64,000 nt of DNA from Lineus longissimus (Eukaryota; Nemertea; Pilidiophora; Heteronemertea; Lineidae), in assembly GCF_910592395.1 (NCBI RefSeq), contig NC_088325.1:1614001-1678000 (forward strand), given 5' to 3'. The position numbers and the translations under genes are program-made. Every line of letters starts with the position of its first letter. Within the stretch, counting starts at the first letter, position 1. Positions 23,546-33,996 of this stretch are shown piece by piece. The notes below the pieces were generated by a model. The model did no database searches and was not told the DNA's origin. It saw only the letters and a program-made list of their open reading frames with translations.

Positions 23546-24415
23546 TTCCAGGGTGAAATGTGCTGGTGTGATTAGAGGTTACAACGGAATCATATTAAGA
23601 ATAGTTACCAAAGTTGGAATCGTAGATTCGCTGGGCGCCTGAAAAATTACATTAGGTTGATGTTGAGATAAGTTTTTTAGATCTTACTCTAAATCTGAGA
23701 TTGCCCAAAAGCAAGAAGTGTTCGGTGCCTTGCTCAAGGACACAAAGAAATATTGGAAGAATATTGAAAAGAAGAATGAAAAGAAGGCAACAGAGTTTGA
23801 CAAAAGCGTCAGAAATACATCACATTCGGTAAACCCAGAAATATTGGTGGCCATTTTTTTCGCAATTTTACGAATTAGGACACGTTGGAGTACCTATAAC
23901 CACATCACTGTGAGATGTTCCACTGTATTACTACACATCTGTGGCAATGAAAATAGGTCACGCACGACGTCATGCATTTATCTGCACTGGCCCAATAGGT
24001 CATTAGACCGGTATTCCGGGCAACAGTAACATGAAGCACCGGACTAAAATACCGGACGACTGGACCAAAGTTGTTAATTTATCATTTTGACAACCATGGC
24101 ACATAATTGAAATTTCATTTAAATTTTTTTTGTGGCCAAGTATTATTGCAACTGTCAAAGGAAAAACGGCAAATGAATACTTCCAGGTTTACCGAATTTC
24201 ACATCAAAGGAACTCATTTACACACACAATAATTCAACAAACGAAGTTGTTTTATGATATTCAGACATATTAAAAGATTTATCGAAACAGACTTTGAAAG
24301 TATAAGTTACTTACTAATTAAGAAGTTATTTAAAACTGTAAAGTTTATATGCAGCAGTTCTCTCTCAGTTTATTTTTAACAGAAACTTGATATATAAGAT
24401 TTGAAATATTTTCTC
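23545..24415. other. intronic sequence, nothing recognised
   Basis: No exon with phase 0 in/out was found that would fit between e14 and e15. A plus ORF of 103 codons (23718..24029) lacks motifs. Confidence 0.4.
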
Positions 24416-25419
24416 TTAAAGGCAGACTTTAGGTAGGGCCACATAGGCCAGAAATGTTTCATGAAATTGCCAATAGGGGTCTCTTTATCTCACTGTACAC
24501 AAGCACTATTTGTGTATGCTACCCGGTCATCCACAGGCATAGACACCAGGTACAAGAAACCTTGGTTTTAAGGCTCATTCAAAGGATCGTGAAGAGACAG
24601 GATTTTTAGTTCCTTGAAAGCCACGCTAGTTCATCCAGACATTTCTGCATTCTCCCCGGAATCAACCCATATTGAGTGGTAGCCAGCAGTGTTAACCACT
24701 AGGCTACGAGCTCCTGTACAATCCTGGGTTCAAACCCGGGCCCTATTGCGTGGTAGCCAGCAGTGTTGACCACTAGGCCATGAGGCTCCTGTACAATCCT
24801 GGGTTCTTCCCAGGATCGAACCTGGGCCCCATTGCGTGGTAGCCAGCAGTGTTAACCACTAGGCTATGAGACTCCTACACAATCCTGGGTTCTCCCCGGG
24901 ATCAAACCCGGGCCCTATTGCGTGGTAGTCAGCAGCGTTAACCACTAGGCTATGAGGCTCCTGTACAATCCTGGGTTCTCCCTGGGATCGAACCTGGGCC
25001 CTATTGCGTGGTAGCCAGCAGTTTTAACCACTAGGCTACGAGGCTCCTGTACAATCCTGGGTTCTCCCTGGGATCGAACCTGGGCCCTATTGCGTGGTAG
25101 CCAGCAGTTTTAACCACTAGGCTACGAGGCTCCTGTACAATCCTGGGTTCTCCTCGGGATCGAACTCGGGCCCTATTGCGAGATAGCCAGCAGTGTTAAC
25201 CACTAGGCTATGAGGCTCCTACACAATCCTGGGTTCTCCCCGGGATCAAACCCGGGCCCTATTGCATGGTAGTCAGCAGCGTCAACCACTAGGCTATGAG
25301 GCTCCTGTACAATCCTGGGTTCTCCCCGGGATCAAACCCGGGCCCTATTGCGTGGTAGCCAGCAGTTTTAGCCACTAGGCTATGAGGCTCCTCAAGCTCC
25401 TACCTAAAGTCCCCCTTAA
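24416..25419. mobile_element. TTAA-flanked MITE carrying a tRNA-like array
   Basis: TTAA at 24416..24419 is followed by AGGCAGACTTTAGGTAGG. The right end reads CCTACCTAAAGTCCCCC followed by TTAA at 25416..25419. The inverted ends share ACTTTAGGTAGG. TTAA duplication is typical of piggyBac-type insertion (family knowledge), but the inner bases do not prove that superfamily. Inside, near 24538, is CATAGACACCAGGTACAAG, the inverse of a word in the left flank of the 58-bp-repeat element at 62503. Most of the rest is the 86-bp array. Confidence 0.7.
24650..25395 (-). repeat. 86-bp tandem array of tRNA-like units
   Basis: Nine copies; the first interval is 74 bp and the others are 86 bp. Read on the minus strand, each unit has an A-box-like TAGCCTAGTGGTTAA and a B-box GGTTCGATCCC, spaced as in a tRNA, with CTGGCTACCACGC between. 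The copies are therefore tRNA-derived, as in SINE heads. I cannot fold a complete acceptor stem with confidence, so they are called tRNA-like rather than tRNA genes. Confidence 0.75.
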
Positions 25420-25490
25420 ACTGACGCTATCTTCACAGTATTGATCTAAATGCCCATTTCCTTACAAGAAATGGCCATTTTGTTAGTTCA

Positions 25491-25660
25491 TACTTACCTA
25501 TGGAACACTTTTGCATGTTACTCCATTTGGGCTCAAACACAAGAGTATCCCTTTAATTTTCTAAAGGGAGAACTGAGTTAACAGCTCGGCCGCCAGGCGG
25601 CGCCCTGACCGATCCCGCGAGATCGCGCCGATCTCATGCCGCCATATTTAGTCTTTACTC
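25491..25660. repeat. DIRS left inverted terminal repeat
   Basis: Starts ACTTACCTATGGAACACTTT and runs through ACTCCATTTGGGCTC, the GC-rich CGGCCGCCAGGCGGCGCC core and GCCGCCATATTTAGTCTT. It is almost identical to the complement of 31825..31990. The outer 40 bp (25449..25490) have no partner at the other end but are copied in the ICR. Confidence 0.92.
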
Positions 25661-25715
25661 TTGAGCGTTAATAAAGAGTATGTCCCGTTTGTGGGGACGG
25701 CGGGAGGGCCGTGTT

Positions 25716-25811
25716 CCATAGGTAAGTATGAACTAACAAAATGGCCATTTCTTGTAAGGAAATGGGCATTTTGTGTCATTCAAACTTACCTATGGAACAC
25801 TTTTGCATCGA
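25716..25811. repeat. DIRS internal complementary region (ICR)
   Basis: The left half (TGTTCCATAGGTAAGTATG to AAATGGGC) is the complement of the left terminus. The right half (CATTTTGTGTCATTC to CCTATGGAACACTTTTGC) is the complement of the right terminus. The two meet near 25768, reproducing a circle junction of the element's ends, as expected for DIRS replication. Confidence 0.92.
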
Positions 25812-26237
25812 ATCCCAGCAACCTATTGGAGGTGGGAAACGAGGACTTACCTAAGGCTGAGCTGTTGTTCCATCCAGGAGGCACCACCGGCATATTAGCT
25901 AAGGAGGACCGCCAGGGGAAAGAAATGGGGAGAACCGGAGGACCGGTATTTTGATCTCGGTATTACAATCATATTATAGAGAGTAATAGACCCATTCTCC
26001 GGAAAGCGCTAGAATTGCGTAATAAAACCATCTTCTTTCCGGCAACAGAGCTTAGAGCAAGTAAGGCATGTTGAAGGGTGTAGAATGAGTTATTGCTAAA
26101 CAACAATAAGAAATTGCGTCCTTTCTAGTCTACTAGGGGTTGCCTGGATGTTGAAGATAGGGCATATCAAAAATGGCGCAAGATGCGCGTTTGACTCTTC
26201 AATCGGGCTTCCCCCCCTTTTTTTGATCTAGCCAGGA

Positions 26238-27320
26238 TCAAACAACATGCCCCGCAGACACAATCGGGCCGATTGTGTGCATGCCATCTACGAGGGAAGA
26301 AACGTCTCGTAGGTAGAAACGAGAGAATGTGGAGTGATTACTCCAACATGCAGCGGAAACGACTTCTTGAAGAGCAACTCCTCGGTAGTTAGCCCAGGAG
26401 GTGGCTAGTGCTCTAACTTCATGCGCTGAGATGTTAGCTAGCGCACGAAGATCAGAGGAAGTCTTCAAGGTGTTGTAGGAAAGACGAATAGTCTCCACAA
26501 TCCACCTTGAAATAGTGGCGGCCGCTATCTCTCGTTTATTTCCCTCCTTATAGGACAAAAACAAACGCTCTCTCCCCTGGCGGATACCGGGAGGTTTTGT
26601 CCTATGTAGAACTTTAAGGCCCTGACGGGACATAAAGTTCTGTCAGGAAGATCATAAGAGATCGTTCCTGACAGAGAGGGAATAGTAACCGGGGGCCGAG
26701 AGGCGGCCGGTCCCTGGTTCTTCGCCAGAAATCCTGGTATAAAAGCCAGGATAACCTCCCCTCCCTCTCTAAAAGCCAGCTTCTTAAAAGAAAGTGCATG
26801 GAGCTCTGATCTCCGTTGGGCGGTAGCCAAGGCTACTAGAAAGACCGTTTTGAGTGTCAGATATTTCATGGATGAAATAGACATGGGTTCAAAAGGATGC
26901 CTCATGAGCACCTTAAGGACAACAGAAAGGTCCCATTTAGGGGTGTTGTGAACCGGTCTAGGACGCTCTAATAACATTCCTCTGAAAAGAGGGGTTATTT
27001 GGTCCTCCCAACGAAGATCCCAGGTGCTTAAAACACGGAGGGTAGAAGCGATGGCGGACTTGTACCCTTTTATAGCCGTGACAGATAGTTGTCTTTCCGT
27101 GAATAATTCAATAAGGAAATCAACTAATCTGTATATAGAGGGAGAGATCGGATTAACTCCGTTCTCCCTGCACCAGGAAGTGAAGGTAGACCACTTTCCT
27201 TGATACACATCAAGGGTAGACCCCCTTTGAGGTGCGGACATGCGCTTGACAGCGATGTCCAAAAAGCCTCTCTGGTGGAGATGCAACTGGATAAGTTCCA
27301 GGCGTGAAACTTGAAAAATC
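26238..27320 (-). pseudogene. DIRS tyrosine recombinase (YR), one frame break
   Basis: From about 27320 the protein reads through SRLELIQLHLHQRGF, a core-binding-like region (STLDVYQGKWSTFTSWC; TAIKGYKSAIAS) and the catalytic domain: first Arg in ATAQRRSELHAL, HxxR in ISAHEVRALATS, and the nucleophile region HSTFSRFYLRD. The first Arg is in the frame ending at 26525 (codon starts =1 mod 3). HxxR and Tyr are in the frame ending at 26238 (=2 mod 3). The break therefore falls near 26585..26615, where no long homopolymer lies. It overlaps the preceding RT/MT frame by about 200 nt, as is common in DIRS elements. The longer ORF start at 27784 is a shadow of the MT frame. Confidence 0.85.
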
Positions 27321-29292
27321 CAGGGTTCTGGTGGTAGCATCTCCCCAGGGGGTGCCACAGGAGGTGCTTCCAAGTAGGAAGACTCCTGGGGTGATCTATC
27401 AGGAGCTCCAGCAAGGCTGGGAACCAGGCCTGATTTGGCCAGCAAGGTGCGATGAGAGTTATTCTCACCGGATGGCTGGTCAAGATCTTGTTCAGGACTG
27501 GTTGGATGAGAGGGAGGGGTGGAAACGCATATGCGTTCAGCCCGACCCAAGAGGCTGTAAGGCTGTCGACTTCCAGGGCCTCTTCGTCCGGAAGTGGAGA
27601 GTAATAGATGGGAAGGCGATTGTTCAGCCTGGTGGCGAACAGATCTACCTTCGGAGATTGCCAAAGGCGACAAAGGTCGTCTACAATCTCCTGATGGAGT
27701 GTCCACTCTGTCTGAACTAGCTTGTTCTGACGGGACAGGGCGTCGGCAAGGATGTTGCGATTGCCCGGTATGTGCCTGGCACATATCGATACTCTAAGGT
27801 CGGCACAAAGATGGTAAAGCTCCCAAGTTAGCTGGCAAAGAATGCCGGACTTTGTGCCTCCCTGTCTCCTGACATATGCTACTACTGTAGAATTGTCGGA
27901 GAACAGGGTTACTCTCCGATTCTTCAGGCGAAGGGAAAGAGCCCTCACGGCAAGAAGGACAGCCTTCATTTCCAATATATTTATTGGAAGAATGGTCTCC
28001 TCCCTTGTCCATAGACCTCTTATGGACATGTCCCCGTTGTTCAGATGTGCTCCCCACCCTAGTAGGGAAGCATCTGTGAACAGGGACACTTCTGGGGGCG
28101 GTGGGGCAAGATCTACACCGCTTTGGAGACGAGTCTCCGACTCCCAGAAGTTCCAGACGTTCTTGAGTAGGTATTGAGGTATCAATACCAACTTGTCTAA
28201 TGGGTCCCTGTGGGGTTTCCATAGAGACATTAGAAACATCTGGATGGGACGCATATATAGACGGCCAAGGGGGATTTGGTCTGCTGCCGAATTCAGAAGT
28301 CCCAAAAGGCTCAAGCATCGCCTTGCGGGAGCTTGAGTCCTTCCTCTGAATTCTGCGACGAGATGAAGAATTTTCTTTATCCTGTCTAGGGGGGGGGCAG
28401 CATTTTCCCTATGGCCGTAAGGAACCGAACTCCAACGTAAACGAAGTCTTGGGATGGTATGAATTCTGACTTTGTTTCGTTGATAATCCAACCTGCGGAA
28501 ACTACTTTTTGCTTTAGAACCTGAAGTTGTTGCAGTAGTAGTTCCCGCGATTTGCAACGGAGTAGCCAATCGTCTAGGTAGTGATGGAGCTTGAACCCCA
28601 TCACGTGAAAGGGAGCGACGAAGGCTGTGACTATCATCGTAAAAATTAGGGGTGCCGATGCCAGACCGAACGGCAGGGCCCTGAATTGATACGTCTTTCC
28701 TTCGTAATGGAATCGAAGGAAGTGTTGATAGTCTGGATGGATCGGTACATGTAAGTACGCATCCATTAAATCCATCGATACCGCCCAATCGTTGGGCTGT
28801 ATCGCCGTTGCTATAGACCTGGTGGTTTCCATCTTGAAATGAGGAACATTCAAGAAGGTGTTTAACCTGGAAAGGTCTATGATCAGCCTCCATGTCCCTG
28901 CTTTCTTGGGAACCAAGAAAACGTGGCTGTAAAAGCCGGGGGAGCATGGATCTTGAAGGACCTGGATAGCTTGCTTCTCCAGTAATGTCGCGACCTCTGC
29001 TTGGAGGGCAGAGGCCTTGACTGGGTCCTTCGGTGGCTGAACTGGGGTTGGATATATGGTAGTCGGGGGGGGGGGTACGGTTGAAATCTAGTTTCACTCC
29101 GTACCTCAACATGTTTGGGACTGGGGACCCCTTTGGGCACCAATCGTCCCAAATGTCTGCAAATTTTTGCAGACGGCCCCCGACTACCGGAGTCGGCTCC
29201 TTTTTGCGTCCGGGAGGAGAAAGGAGGGGGGAGTCACCTCTTCCGGCCAGCACCCCTTGGGCGAAAGGAGTGCTTAGTCGGACCGGATCCAC
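27124..29292 (-). pseudogene. DIRS RT - RNase H - MT polyprotein, two compensating frame changes
   Basis: The N-terminal part and the RNase H/MT part share one frame (27124..29292). The RT core sits in another frame between ~29070 and ~28390. It contains VFLVPKKAGTWRLIIDLSRL, the motif A segment SMDLMDAYLHVPIH, RALPFGLASAP and the catalytic HYLDDWLL. RNase H shows FTDASLLGWGAHL, LEMKAV, FSDNSTVVAYV and HIPGNRNILADALSR. The C-terminal part (VDLFATRLNN, AYAFPPLPLI, LIAPCWPNQAWFP) matches the Dam-like MT region of DIRS1-type elements. Both changes coincide with G-runs: 11 G at 29065..29075 and 9 G at 28389..28397. The start overlaps the gag end by ~59 nt. Confidence 0.88.
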
Positions 29293-31522
29293 CCTGGTTA
29301 GAGGAAGTATTTTTCCTCTTTCCAGTCCGGCGACCCTCCGCTTCCCGTCGGAAGGATCCAGCAGGAGCAGGCTGACTAGGCGGGGTAGGCCTAGGCAGGA
29401 CCTGCCTGGCGTACGGGATTGAACCCGATGCCTGCTGGGGCCTCTCTATCTTTCTAGCGTTAGGTAGAGAGGTCTTGGCCCTCTGTGTCGCAGTGGGGGC
29501 ATATAATTTGTCCCAATCTTTCTGTGCTTGAGCCGCCTCTTGTACAGAATCTGCGAACAGGAAAGAACCGTCCATAGGAGCGGTTCTTAAGGCCCCTTCC
29601 AGCTGGAGGGATCTGATGACATTGAGAGAGCCCAGTGCGGCGTCTCGACGGAGTAGGACGCTATTTGCTGCGGTCTTGGCGGACAGTGCAATAGCGTGCC
29701 TAATCGAATGTGACAAGGATGTCACAAGCGATTTTGTGTCATCAGATAGTGACTCATTATCTTTTAGGGATCTGGCTAGGGCCAGGTTAGTGTGCTCTGC
29801 GTAGGAGAGCACCGCTAACGTGTTTTTGGCCAGACCCTCTTGTGCTCTAAGGTCTCGGTAAGCCGAGGAGGAGGTCACCCTAGGCACGAGTTGGTCCAGC
29901 TGTACATCGTCCTTTAATATGGAAGTCGATGCTGCAGCTGGACAGCCGGCCGAGCTGACTCGATAATAGTCAGCGCGGTACTGCCTAACGGGAGGAAGTT
30001 GTGCCGTGAACAACTTCCCCGGTTTACACCAAGCTTCCGGTCCGACTGCCGGAAGGACAGGGATGGAAGTACGTTGGTGGGCGCCTTGTGAGTCTCTGAT
30101 TGTACGCTCCAAAAGTTCAGAGACTGCTAACACCGACGGGGAGGGAGGAAGGAATTCAAGTGCCCGAGTGGAGCCTTGAGAAACCTGTGGATTGGGATCC
30201 ACTTCCTGTCCCCAGAGTGAAAAGGTCGGTGTTGACAAGGCTGGCAGTTCCGGCGGGGTAGGGCACAGATCCTGCGGGAGGTACGCTCTGATCAAGGATC
30301 TGAGTGTCCTCATATCCGACAGGATACTGGCCTCCTCTGGTGACAGCTCCTCCTGATTGGGGGAGCGGTAGCCTGGCTGAGAACTCTCGTTCTCAGAAAA
30401 TTCCTCTAAAATAGAGGAGTCGGATGGTGGGTATCCGATGGGACCAGGCGCACCAGAGGAACCGGAACCCTGCTCCAGATGGCTGAGTCTATCAGAAAGA
30501 CCTGCTACCATCTGGATGAGCTGGGACAGTTGCTGTCCCGACTCGGGTTCCGGACCCGACGTGCAGCTTCTCTCAACGACGGGCGGTTGAGGCGAGGGTG
30601 AGCGCATAAGCGAACCCTGGAAGCCGTATGTGCGGGCGAATGGGTCTTCCGGAAGCGGAAGTTGCCCATATTCTGAACCAGAGTTCAGATGTCCTCCCTG
30701 CGTAGCTCGTTCCATGGGAACGACGCCTCTGCTACGAGGAGGGGGTGGCACTTCTGGTTGGTTCCACCCAAGAGGTTGGCCAACGTAGGAAGGTGCCTGC
30801 ATTTCCGGTAGGACGAAGTCCGAAACCGGAAATGCCCGTAACTCCTTCGCCGGTATGGAGCTACCGGAAGCCCTTTTAGAAGGAGGTACGGAGGGCGGAA
30901 ACGCTGTTACCGAAGACGCATGGCGTTTCGGAGGTGGCGTTATAAGGTCCGGCCCTACTCTACTGTGTCCGTGAGGACTGGGGTTATTTCGCAGTAAAGA
31001 CTGAGAAAAACCCCCAGTAGAGTCTTCGGTTACTGAAAAACGGGAACCCGCGTCAGTAACCGGAACTGCAATCGGCGGACCGGAAGCAGGGTGCTCCCGC
31101 GGGTACAAAGGGCTTGTACTTGGGGGAGCGGACGACAGGGGAACCGGAAGGTTCCCTGAGGTCCGGGGTATATTAAACCCTTGGAGACTTATTGGATGTA
31201 AGTCTCCCTTGGGACCACAGACATTAATAATGTCAGATCCCGCATCCTTCGCAGCCGCGGCCGGAACCGGAACTCGGCTGACGGAAGGGGTGGTGGCGGG
31301 AGGTTTGCTAGACCTCCGGGTTATATGCCCGGAAACGGAACCGGAAGAGGGTTTAGGCGTCTTCGCGGCCCGTTTCCCGCCACCAGACGCATTCCTTTGT
31401 GGTGAGACAAAGGATGCCGTCGGAGGGGTACGCCATATAAAAAATGGTACCAATGACAATAAAAACACTGGGAACCCCAAGTAGGCCAGAAAGGACGCAA
31501 TAATTAATGGAAAGGAAAACAT
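29234..31522 (-). CDS. DIRS gag-like ORF, 762 codons, intact
   Basis: ATG at 31522. The first ~35 residues are hydrophobic (SFPLIIASFLAYLGFPVFLL), which is odd for a Gag, so the true start may lie further in. A long Pro/Ser-rich region (to ~residue 500) precedes a conserved-looking block with LPPVRQYRADYYRV, LDQLVPRVTSSSAYRDLR, LSYAEHTNLALARSL and LRRDAALGSLNVIRSLQ. The tail is strongly basic (GKRKNTSSN, RPRGAGRKR). This order, Pro-rich then helical block then basic tail, fits the first ORF of DIRS1-like elements. There are no frame breaks. Shorter plus-strand ORFs here are shadows. Confidence 0.8.
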   Translation of the reverse strand: MFSFPLIIASFLAYLGFPVFLLSLVPFFIWRTPPTASFVSPQRNASGGGKRAAKTPKPSSGSVSGHITRRSSKPPATTPSVSRVPVPAAAAKDAGSDIINVCGPKGDLHPISLQGFNIPRTSGNLPVPLSSAPPSTSPLYPREHPASGPPIAVPVTDAGSRFSVTEDSTGGFSQSLLRNNPSPHGHSRVGPDLITPPPKRHASSVTAFPPSVPPSKRASGSSIPAKELRAFPVSDFVLPEMQAPSYVGQPLGWNQPEVPPPPRSRGVVPMERATQGGHLNSGSEYGQLPLPEDPFARTYGFQGSLMRSPSPQPPVVERSCTSGPEPESGQQLSQLIQMVAGLSDRLSHLEQGSGSSGAPGPIGYPPSDSSILEEFSENESSQPGYRSPNQEELSPEEASILSDMRTLRSLIRAYLPQDLCPTPPELPALSTPTFSLWGQEVDPNPQVSQGSTRALEFLPPSPSVLAVSELLERTIRDSQGAHQRTSIPVLPAVGPEAWCKPGKLFTAQLPPVRQYRADYYRVSSAGCPAAASTSILKDDVQLDQLVPRVTSSSAYRDLRAQEGLAKNTLAVLSYAEHTNLALARSLKDNESLSDDTKSLVTSLSHSIRHAIALSAKTAANSVLLRRDAALGSLNVIRSLQLEGALRTAPMDGSFLFADSVQEAAQAQKDWDKLYAPTATQRAKTSLPNARKIERPQQASGSIPYARQVLPRPTPPSQPAPAGSFRREAEGRRTGKRKNTSSNQGGSGPTKHSFRPRGAGRKR

Positions 31523-31824
31523 GCCTACTTGAATTAAACACTATTGCAATGGATCTGAGTCTTGTTTATTACAATAGAGCGGAGAATAGCCTACTTAACT
31601 CTACCCTACCAAGATCAAAATAATGGAGCCGGGTCGACTAAGCTAGCTAAGAAAATGTCTATAATTAAATAGACTGGACAATACTAATGCCAAGATTAGT
31701 TTGGCGGTCTACTCCGTAGGTGAATGAACCCAAAAATCGTCTAGACTTGGCTGGTTGAATTTGGTTTTAAATCGAATTCACGGCAGCTTTGAAAAAACGA
31801 TGTGCTTCGTAGAAGCACAAGAGT

Positions 31825-31990
31825 AAAGACTGAATATGGCGGCATGAGATCGGCGCGATCTCGCGGGATCGGTCAGGGCGCCGCCTGGCGGCCGAGCTGT
31901 TAACTCAGTTCTCCCTTTAGAAAATTAAAGGGATACTCTTGTGTTTGAGCCCAAATGGAGTAACATGCAAAAGTGTTCCATAGGTAAGTT
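31825..31990. repeat. DIRS right inverted terminal repeat
   Basis: The inverse of 25491..25660, ending GTGTTCCATAGGTAAGT. It is followed by a short right-only extension (TTGAATGACACAAAATG, to ~32006) that is also represented in the ICR. Confidence 0.92.
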
Positions 31991-32006
31991 TGAATGACAC
32001 AAAATG

Positions 32007-32840
32007 AATGTTGCATGAACAAGCTAGCCACGGCAAAACGGAAAACACAGAATAAAAGACGGAATTACCTGTTTTACCTTTATTTCTGGAATCTGCACTG
32101 GTTCCTAATAAAGTTTAAATTAGAACAGTTAAAGTAGAGGAACGTTTTATCAAATAACTTAAAAATTAAAATTTCTGGATCTTTGTTTTTGATAAGGCCA
32201 ATTGCAAAAAAAGTAAGTTGTTGCAAAAATCGGTGTTAAGGGGGTTAACTTGAGATCAGGATCATCGTTCGAAGTGATACCAGGGATGCCAACGGCCCGA
32301 GGCATGAAGTTTGAAAATTTCTACTAAAAATCTTGTTTTCGGATCAGCACTCCCTTGCACCAAAATGTCTCTAAAATGCTTAGTTTTGGTCCAAATTTGA
32401 AAATTCAAAGAGCCACGGAGAGTAGAGATAGAGATCTATCCATCCAAGCTATCATATGTAGCATTTACTAAGGAGAAAAAGCCCGAAATTCACCTAAGGT
32501 CGGACATTTGACATCGCTTTGTTACTGCTTGTCTCGGCCATCCATGCAAAATGACTCACATCTTTTTTCGTAACATCTTTTTTAACAATGGAAATACAAC
32601 ATCAGAAATAACCATTAATTACACACTCACAAAGTACAAATACTCTTTAGACGCTACTTAACCGGTTGAACAGCTGATAGCATGTATTAGCATTAATCAC
32701 ACAGACGGATATGACCGATTTCCGATTTCCATCTTGATGCTATTTGACACCCTCCGAAATGACTTACACCGTCACATGTCAACATAACACACAAGAACAG
32801 ACAAATAAGTAATTAACAGATTTATGTCTACAACCCAGTA
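32007..32840. other. intronic sequence, nothing recognised
   Basis: AT-rich flank of the DIRS insertion. No duplication of the target is visible at the two element ends. No gene seen. Confidence 0.4.
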
Positions 32841-32842
32841 GC

Positions 32843-32976
32843 TACAGGGTGGCCCAGAATTATTTTCCCTACGTCACATGATTTGGAAACAGAGTATTGT
32901 ACATTTTACATGTAAGCTGTACAATAACCTGTTTCCAAATCATTGGACACAGGGAAATAATTCTAGGCCACCCCGT
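32843..32976. mobile_element. mariner-like hairpin MITE
   Basis: TACAGGGTGGCCCAGAATTA then TTTTCCCTACGTCACATG at the left; CCAAATCATTGGACACAGGG then AAATAATTCTAGGCCACCCC at the right. The arms are nearly complementary over ~50 bp around a small loop. CAGGGTGGCCCAGAAT resembles Tc1/mariner termini. Confidence 0.75.
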
Positions 32977-33365
32977 TCGACTAAGTCAGATACTGAGCAT
33001 GTTTATATTTACAAGTTCTCTAGATTTGTTGGATGGGTGAAGCAACCGCACACAGGCAATTTTTGTTCCCGCAACATAGCCATGACAACTGGATGACTGA
33101 TTGCGACTGAACCTGTCACTATCAGTGGCCATTTTCTAATTACAATCATCACGTTCTCATGGGTACATCGAAAGTCGCACTGACAAATATTGCTTGTCTG
33201 CAGAGTGCATTAGGGTGGCTATATTGTATACACACTGTTACTTTTTATACATCAGAAAGGTACCGTGAGATGCGTTGACACTGGCCGAAAATGGGGTGAA
33301 ATTGTACCTTGAATCAAAAAGATGTTTAACGATAACTCAGTGGGTAAACATATCATAGCCTGGCC

Positions 33366-33664
33366 CAAATGAGATTTTTTGAGGTGGGGTTATTTCATCC
33401 CCAAGGCCAATTTCCCCCACTTTACGGTAATGAGATTTTTGTAGGTGGGGTTATTTCATCCCCAGGACCAATTTCCCCCACTTTACGGTAATGAGATTTT
33501 TGGAGGTGGGGTTATTTCATCCCCAGGCCGATTTCCCCCACTTTACAGTAATGAGATTTTTGGAGGTGGGGTTCATCCCCAGGCCAATTTCCCCCACTTT
33601 ACAGTAATGAGATTTTTGGAGGTGGGGTTCATCCCCAGGCCAATTTCCCCCACTTTATGGTACG
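33366..33664. repeat. ~59-bp tandem repeat, five copies
   Basis: The unit contains AATGAGATTTTTGGAGGTGG, TTCATCCCCAGGCCAATTTC and CCCCACTTTACGGT. The last two copies lack a short TTATTT. A plus ORF crosses it but is repeat-derived. Confidence 0.92.
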
Positions 33665-33966
33665 GTTTTCAAGTATAAAGGTTAGGATGATTAGATACAT
33701 GGTTACCAGGGACCACCACAGACAATACCTAAGCACAAAATATGCTTTACAAACCTTGCTGGTGGCCTAAAATAGATGAATAAAAGAGTCGAATTTAAAC
33801 AAAGAAAAACGATGGGAAAAATTGGTGAAAAAACACCAACTAAACGAAAGGGAGACTTAGGCCTCATCAGACAATTTTCAGGTTGACCGATTCAACAATG
33901 GTCTGTGCGTACCCGGACTTTCGTCAACCAGAGCCACATTTTGGGAAAAAAATCTACTTTGCTCAC

Positions 33967-33996
33967 ATAATGACGGACTGATGATATGTCTGATTC
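33967..33996 (-). CDS. possible 30-nt micro-exon of the C2CD2L-like gene
   Basis: Between an acceptor TTCATCACAG and a donor GTGAGC lies a 30-nt open segment encoding ESDISSVRHY, phase 0 on both sides, so it would fit between e14 and e15 without changing frame. ESDIS resembles an acidic Ser-rich motif at a similar place in the vertebrate tail. The pyrimidine tract is poor and the segment is tiny, so chance is a real alternative. Confidence 0.25.

Larger units (their letters stand above)
25449..32006 (-). mobile_element. DIRS1-like tyrosine-recombinase retrotransposon, ~6.56 kb
   Basis: This is a nearly full-length element in sense with the host gene, inside the e14-e15 intron. It has inverted terminal repeats (about 25491..25660 and 31825..31990), unique outer extensions at each end and an internal complementary region near the left end. 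Three minus-strand coding regions follow the usual DIRS order: gag (29234..31522), RT/RNase H/MT (27124..29292, frame-broken) and tyrosine recombinase (26238..~27320, frame-broken). DIRS elements replicate through a circular intermediate and insert by recombinase, leaving little or no target duplication, as seen here. Three frame breaks suggest a dead copy unless they are sequence errors. Confidence 0.93.

Noticed and set aside
24650-25395. Cluster of functional tRNA genes
   Set aside because: A and B boxes are present, but I could not pair a full acceptor stem and the units sit inside a mobile element in a regular 86-bp array.
27330-27784. First ~150 codons of the long recombinase ORF
   Set aside because: Overlap the RNase H/MT frame and show no recombinase motif; the recombinase proper starts near 27320.
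27304-28177. Plus-strand ORFs across the DIRS element
   Set aside because: Antisense shadows of RT, RNase H and recombinase coding sequence.
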